Source: an uncultured bacterium (lineage in GTDB: Bacteria > Cyanobacteriota > Vampirovibrionia > Gastranaerophilales > Gastranaerophilaceae). From it: a stretch of 7,451 nucleotides of DNA. The position numbers and the translations under genes were made by a program. This document shows positions 5,369-7,451 of this stretch, in pieces; within the stretch, counting starts at the first letter, position 1, and each line of letters begins with the position of its first letter. The stretch spans positions 1-7,451 of the forward strand of contig CANAXK010000088.1 in assembly GCA_947365485.1 (NCBI GenBank), written 5' to 3'. A model generated the notes under the pieces. That model made no database searches, was not told the DNA's origin, and saw only the letters and a list, made by a program, of their open reading frames with translations.

Positions 5369-7451
5369 ATGACGTTAGATGTAAGGCAAAAAATACAGCA
5401 ATATCTCCAAAAGCACCCTGAATACCAACTCTATCGAGAAAGCGAGCTTGTTAGTATCATGGAATCAGAGGGCATTCTAACAGCTTCCGAAGTTGAAACC
5501 GCAAAGAAGGGCTCTGCTTTTGGTACGGGCTTTGCGGATATGTCAGTTGACTCCTTTACCCCTACATCAAAAAAAACTAGGGTGAAGAAGGAGTACACGC
5601 GTGAGCAGAAGAGTATGGCGCAAGCTTATCTGGCGCAGGTGCTTTTCCAGCAGGCTCTTGAGCTTTACCAGATTTACTGGGATACTGCAAACAATCGCTC
5701 TATCGGTAACGAGGGGATGATGGAGCTGCAAGAAGCCGGTTCTTTCCTTGTGAAGAATTTAGACTTAGGTAAAGTGTTCGGAATTGCAGAGCCGGAAACA
5801 CGTGGCTCTGTTTATGAAAAAGTAAACCGGTTTATTAATGATACTGTGAAGATGGCAAACTGTTCTGAGGAGGAGTTTGAGAAGATTTACAAGAAGTATT
5901 TTGATAAGGCTCCTGATTATTCTCCTGTAATTGACTATATTGAAAATGTCAAACAGGTTGACACTTATTCTAAGCTTAAACTCGATGTTCTTGAATCGGC
6001 TGCTGCAAAGGAGCTTAAAGAGAATACAAAACGGTTTGAAGAGCTTAATGGCAAGCTTGCTGAAAGCAAGCTTGCCAATCTTGTACAAGATTGGAGTGGC
6101 TCCACCCTAAACGGAGGCGGGCTAGTTGACTTAGGGTTCAACATGGCACTGCTTTACGGTACAGGCGGGTTTGGCGCAGCGGCAAAGGGTTCCATGATGG
6201 CTGGTGAAGCCATGCAGACAGCTATGCGCAGTGCGCTAACACAGGTCGGGCTAAAAAAGAGTGCATCAGAGATAATTTCGCAGATGTCAGGGATTACGGC
6301 TACCCAGATGACGAATGCTGCTGTTACGTCTGCGGGGTTTAATTTAACCAGGGTGCTTGATGCGGTTAAAGATGGTGATGTGACTCCCCTAGAGCGGGCA
6401 CAATTGCAGGAGAGTGCTGTCGGCTTGTTCAAGTTTGGATATGTTGGTGCTGCTTTGTCAGGGCCTCTGGGTGCGAAGGTATCGGAGTTGACTTCGAGGA
6501 TGTTAAACAGTGAGCCTGTTATATCAAGGGTTTTGCAAGCAACAGTTACAAACAAACCTACGGCATTAACAAATGTTTTGCGAAATTTGTCAGAGCATTC
6601 TAATGCTTTGGGTGCTGTAATGAAGTTCGGTACGGAGTTTTCTGTAAACGCCGGTTACATGGCAGCTGCGGATGGTATGAGCTATGGAGAGGCGATTGAA
6701 AGTCTTGCGCAGATGGATGCTGTATCAAAGATGGTTGTGGCCTTATTGGGTGGTAAGAATTTGTCGTTTTTGACTCCGAAGAAGGTGCAACAAATTAGCA
6801 CCGAGCTTGCGGGGTTTAAGGTGCAGTCAAGTGTGTTCGAGGGTCAGAAGGTTTATGAGGTCACTGACAAGAATGGTAAAGTTGTAAAGCTTGCAGGCGA
6901 GAGGGAGCTTGTCATGTTTATCATGGATAAGGTGGCCGGGGAGACAAAAGGATTGACCCCTCACCCTAGCCTCGCCCCTTCGGGGTCTCTCCCTAAGGAG
7001 AGGGAACGCGCCGAGAAAAAGCTCACCCCGCCCGAAGTGAAGCCTTTGCCTGAAAAAGAATGTATTGAAGCATTGAAAGAGTTGAATTTTACAGAAGAAG
7101 AAATCAAAGCGATTGACCTTAGTGACATTGATGCGCGTAAAGCGGTGAATGTTATTGATGTCGTTTATAAAAATTGTAAGCCTGAAGATTGGGATTTGAC
7201 AAATCCGGATGTAAGAAGTACTGTTTTGGAACAGTTATCTGACAAAAAAGATTTAAATGAATTTTTACAAGCTTTTAAATACACTACCCCTGAAAATATT
7301 AAGCTTTTAAGCAAAAATATCGAAGCTGGAGAAGGTAGAGAAGCTATCGTTGAAATTTTGGAAGGCAATGAAATTTTTGTTGACTTTTTTAATGCCTTGC
7401 CTGTTTTGACCCAGAACGGGAAAAGAAAGCTTTCTATTGATGACGCCAAAT
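5369..7451 (+). CDS. Large protein of unknown function, 5' complete, 3' end beyond the window
   Basis: The frame is open from 5369 to the edge (694 complete codons) with codon use like a real gene and a good ribosome binding site. I do not recognise a family. Residues 1-50 form two or three predicted helices; 75-240 are mostly helical and charged, with coiled-coil character at 205-240. Residues 250-280 and 348-372 are rich in Gly, Ala and hydrophobic residues (for example LLYGTGGFGAAAKG at 261-274), resembling flexible membrane-inserting or glycine-zipper segments. Residues 480-525 look like a small beta-rich unit (VFEGQKVYEVTDKNGKVVKL at 489-508). Residues 530-547 (TPHPSLAPSGSLPKERER) come from a GC-rich palindromic DNA element. 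After about residue 560 the DNA becomes more AT-rich and the protein is again helical and acidic. No signal peptide, Cys cluster or catalytic motif is visible. Size and layered composition could fit a secreted effector, a polymorphic toxin or a structural protein; none can be supported. It is divergent from rnpA and its function is open. Confidence 0.85.
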   Translation, partial: MTLDVRQKIQQYLQKHPEYQLYRESELVSIMESEGILTASEVETAKKGSAFGTGFADMSVDSFTPTSKKTRVKKEYTREQKSMAQAYLAQVLFQQALELYQIYWDTANNRSIGNEGMMELQEAGSFLVKNLDLGKVFGIAEPETRGSVYEKVNRFINDTVKMANCSEEEFEKIYKKYFDKAPDYSPVIDYIENVKQVDTYSKLKLDVLESAAAKELKENTKRFEELNGKLAESKLANLVQDWSGSTLNGGGLVDLGFNMALLYGTGGFGAAAKGSMMAGEAMQTAMRSALTQVGLKKSASEIISQMSGITATQMTNAAVTSAGFNLTRVLDAVKDGDVTPLERAQLQESAVGLFKFGYVGAALSGPLGAKVSELTSRMLNSEPVISRVLQATVTNKPTALTNVLRNLSEHSNALGAVMKFGTEFSVNAGYMAAADGMSYGEAIESLAQMDAVSKMVVALLGGKNLSFLTPKKVQQISTELAGFKVQSSVFEGQKVYEVTDKNGKVVKLAGERELVMFIMDKVAGETKGLTPHPSLAPSGSLPKERERAEKKLTPPEVKPLPEKECIEALKELNFTEEEIKAIDLSDIDARKAVNVIDVVYKNCKPEDWDLTNPDVRSTVLEQLSDKKDLNEFLQAFKYTTPENIKLLSKNIEAGEGREAIVEILEGNEIFVDFFNALPVLTQNGKRKLSIDDAK
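6049..6077. repeat. Perfect 13-bp inverted repeat inside the large gene
   Basis: TGGCAAGCTTGCT (6049-6061) is followed by GAA and then by its exact reverse complement, AGCAAGCTTGCCA (6065-6077). In the reading frame it encodes NGKLAESKLAN, an internal near-repeat (GKLA/SKLA) in a helical region. The hairpin would be very stable in the mRNA. No U-tract follows, so it is not an intrinsic terminator. Confidence 0.85.
6957..7004. repeat. GC-rich palindromic element inserted in frame within the large gene
   Basis: This 48-base stretch is about two-thirds G+C, well above its surroundings. It begins CCCCTCACCCTAGCCTC and contains two hairpins: CCCC-TTC-GGGG at 6975-6985 and CTCTCC-CTAA-GGAGAG at 6987-7002. 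The layout, CTCACCCTAGCC leading into a CTCTCCC.../...GGAGAGGG stem, resembles dispersed palindromic repeats seen in many bacterial genomes, which read as PHPSLAPSGSLPKERE-like peptides when they fall inside genes. Here it is translated in frame as residues 530-546 without disrupting the gene. No second copy is in this window, so the repeat nature is inferred from its form. Confidence 0.6.

Noticed and set aside
5765..6088. Minus-strand open frame of 107 codons and a similar one at 7165-7449
   Set aside because: Both are antisense to the continuous large plus-strand frame, with Leu/Phe/Ser-rich translations and no start signals.
6154..6555. Minus-strand open frame of 133 codons
   Set aside because: It is antisense to the large plus-strand gene, lacks a Shine-Dalgarno sequence and its Ala/Pro/Ser-rich product is what reverse-complemented coding sequence gives.

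Overview
The window reads like part of a low-to-moderate GC bacterial chromosome. My best guess at the source is a gut-type relative of the cyanobacteria (Candidatus Gastranaerophilales / Vampirovibrionia). This rests on the Asn-Pro-Asn-Phe-Lys-Gly tag near the N terminus of the left-hand hypothetical protein and on the general look of the proteins. It is an inference, not a proof. No rRNA, tRNA, CRISPR array, transposase or phage gene is visible.

Layout. Positions 1-1187 (minus strand) hold the first 395 residues of a hypothetical protein with hydrophobic segments, cut by the window edge. Positions 1188-1441 are an AT-rich intergenic gap with a probable minus-strand terminator (about 1251-1280) and a perfect TATAAT box in front of the left-hand gene. 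Positions 1442-5278 are a compact five-gene minus-strand cluster, read from right to left: rnpA (RNase P protein), a 184-residue unknown protein overlapping rnpA by 4 bases, a YajQ-family nucleotide-binding protein, the magnesium channel MgtE, and a zinc-dependent medium-chain dehydrogenase. Gaps inside the cluster are -4, 43, 9 and 12 bases, so one transcript is likely. A near-consensus promoter (TTTACA, 17 bases, TATGAT) lies right in front of rnpA and predicts a leaderless message.

Positions 5279-5368 are a short divergent promoter region. From 5369 to the right edge runs a plus-strand open frame of at least 694 codons, with no stop before the edge, encoding a large protein I cannot assign. 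It has a helical N-terminal half, a Gly/Ala-rich hydrophobic middle, and a more AT-rich helical C-terminal part. Two structured DNA elements lie inside this frame: a perfect 13-bp inverted repeat (6049-6077) and a GC-rich double-hairpin element (6957-7004) that looks like a dispersed palindromic repeat inserted in frame.

How the genes work together: the cluster combines tRNA 5'-end maturation (RnpA), a possible signal-nucleotide or RNA-binding protein (YajQ), magnesium homeostasis (MgtE) and a redox enzyme. RNase P activity depends on Mg2+, but a functional link to MgtE is speculation. The most unusual points are rnpA separated from rpmH, the predicted leaderless rnpA start, and the in-frame palindromic element in the large right-hand gene.
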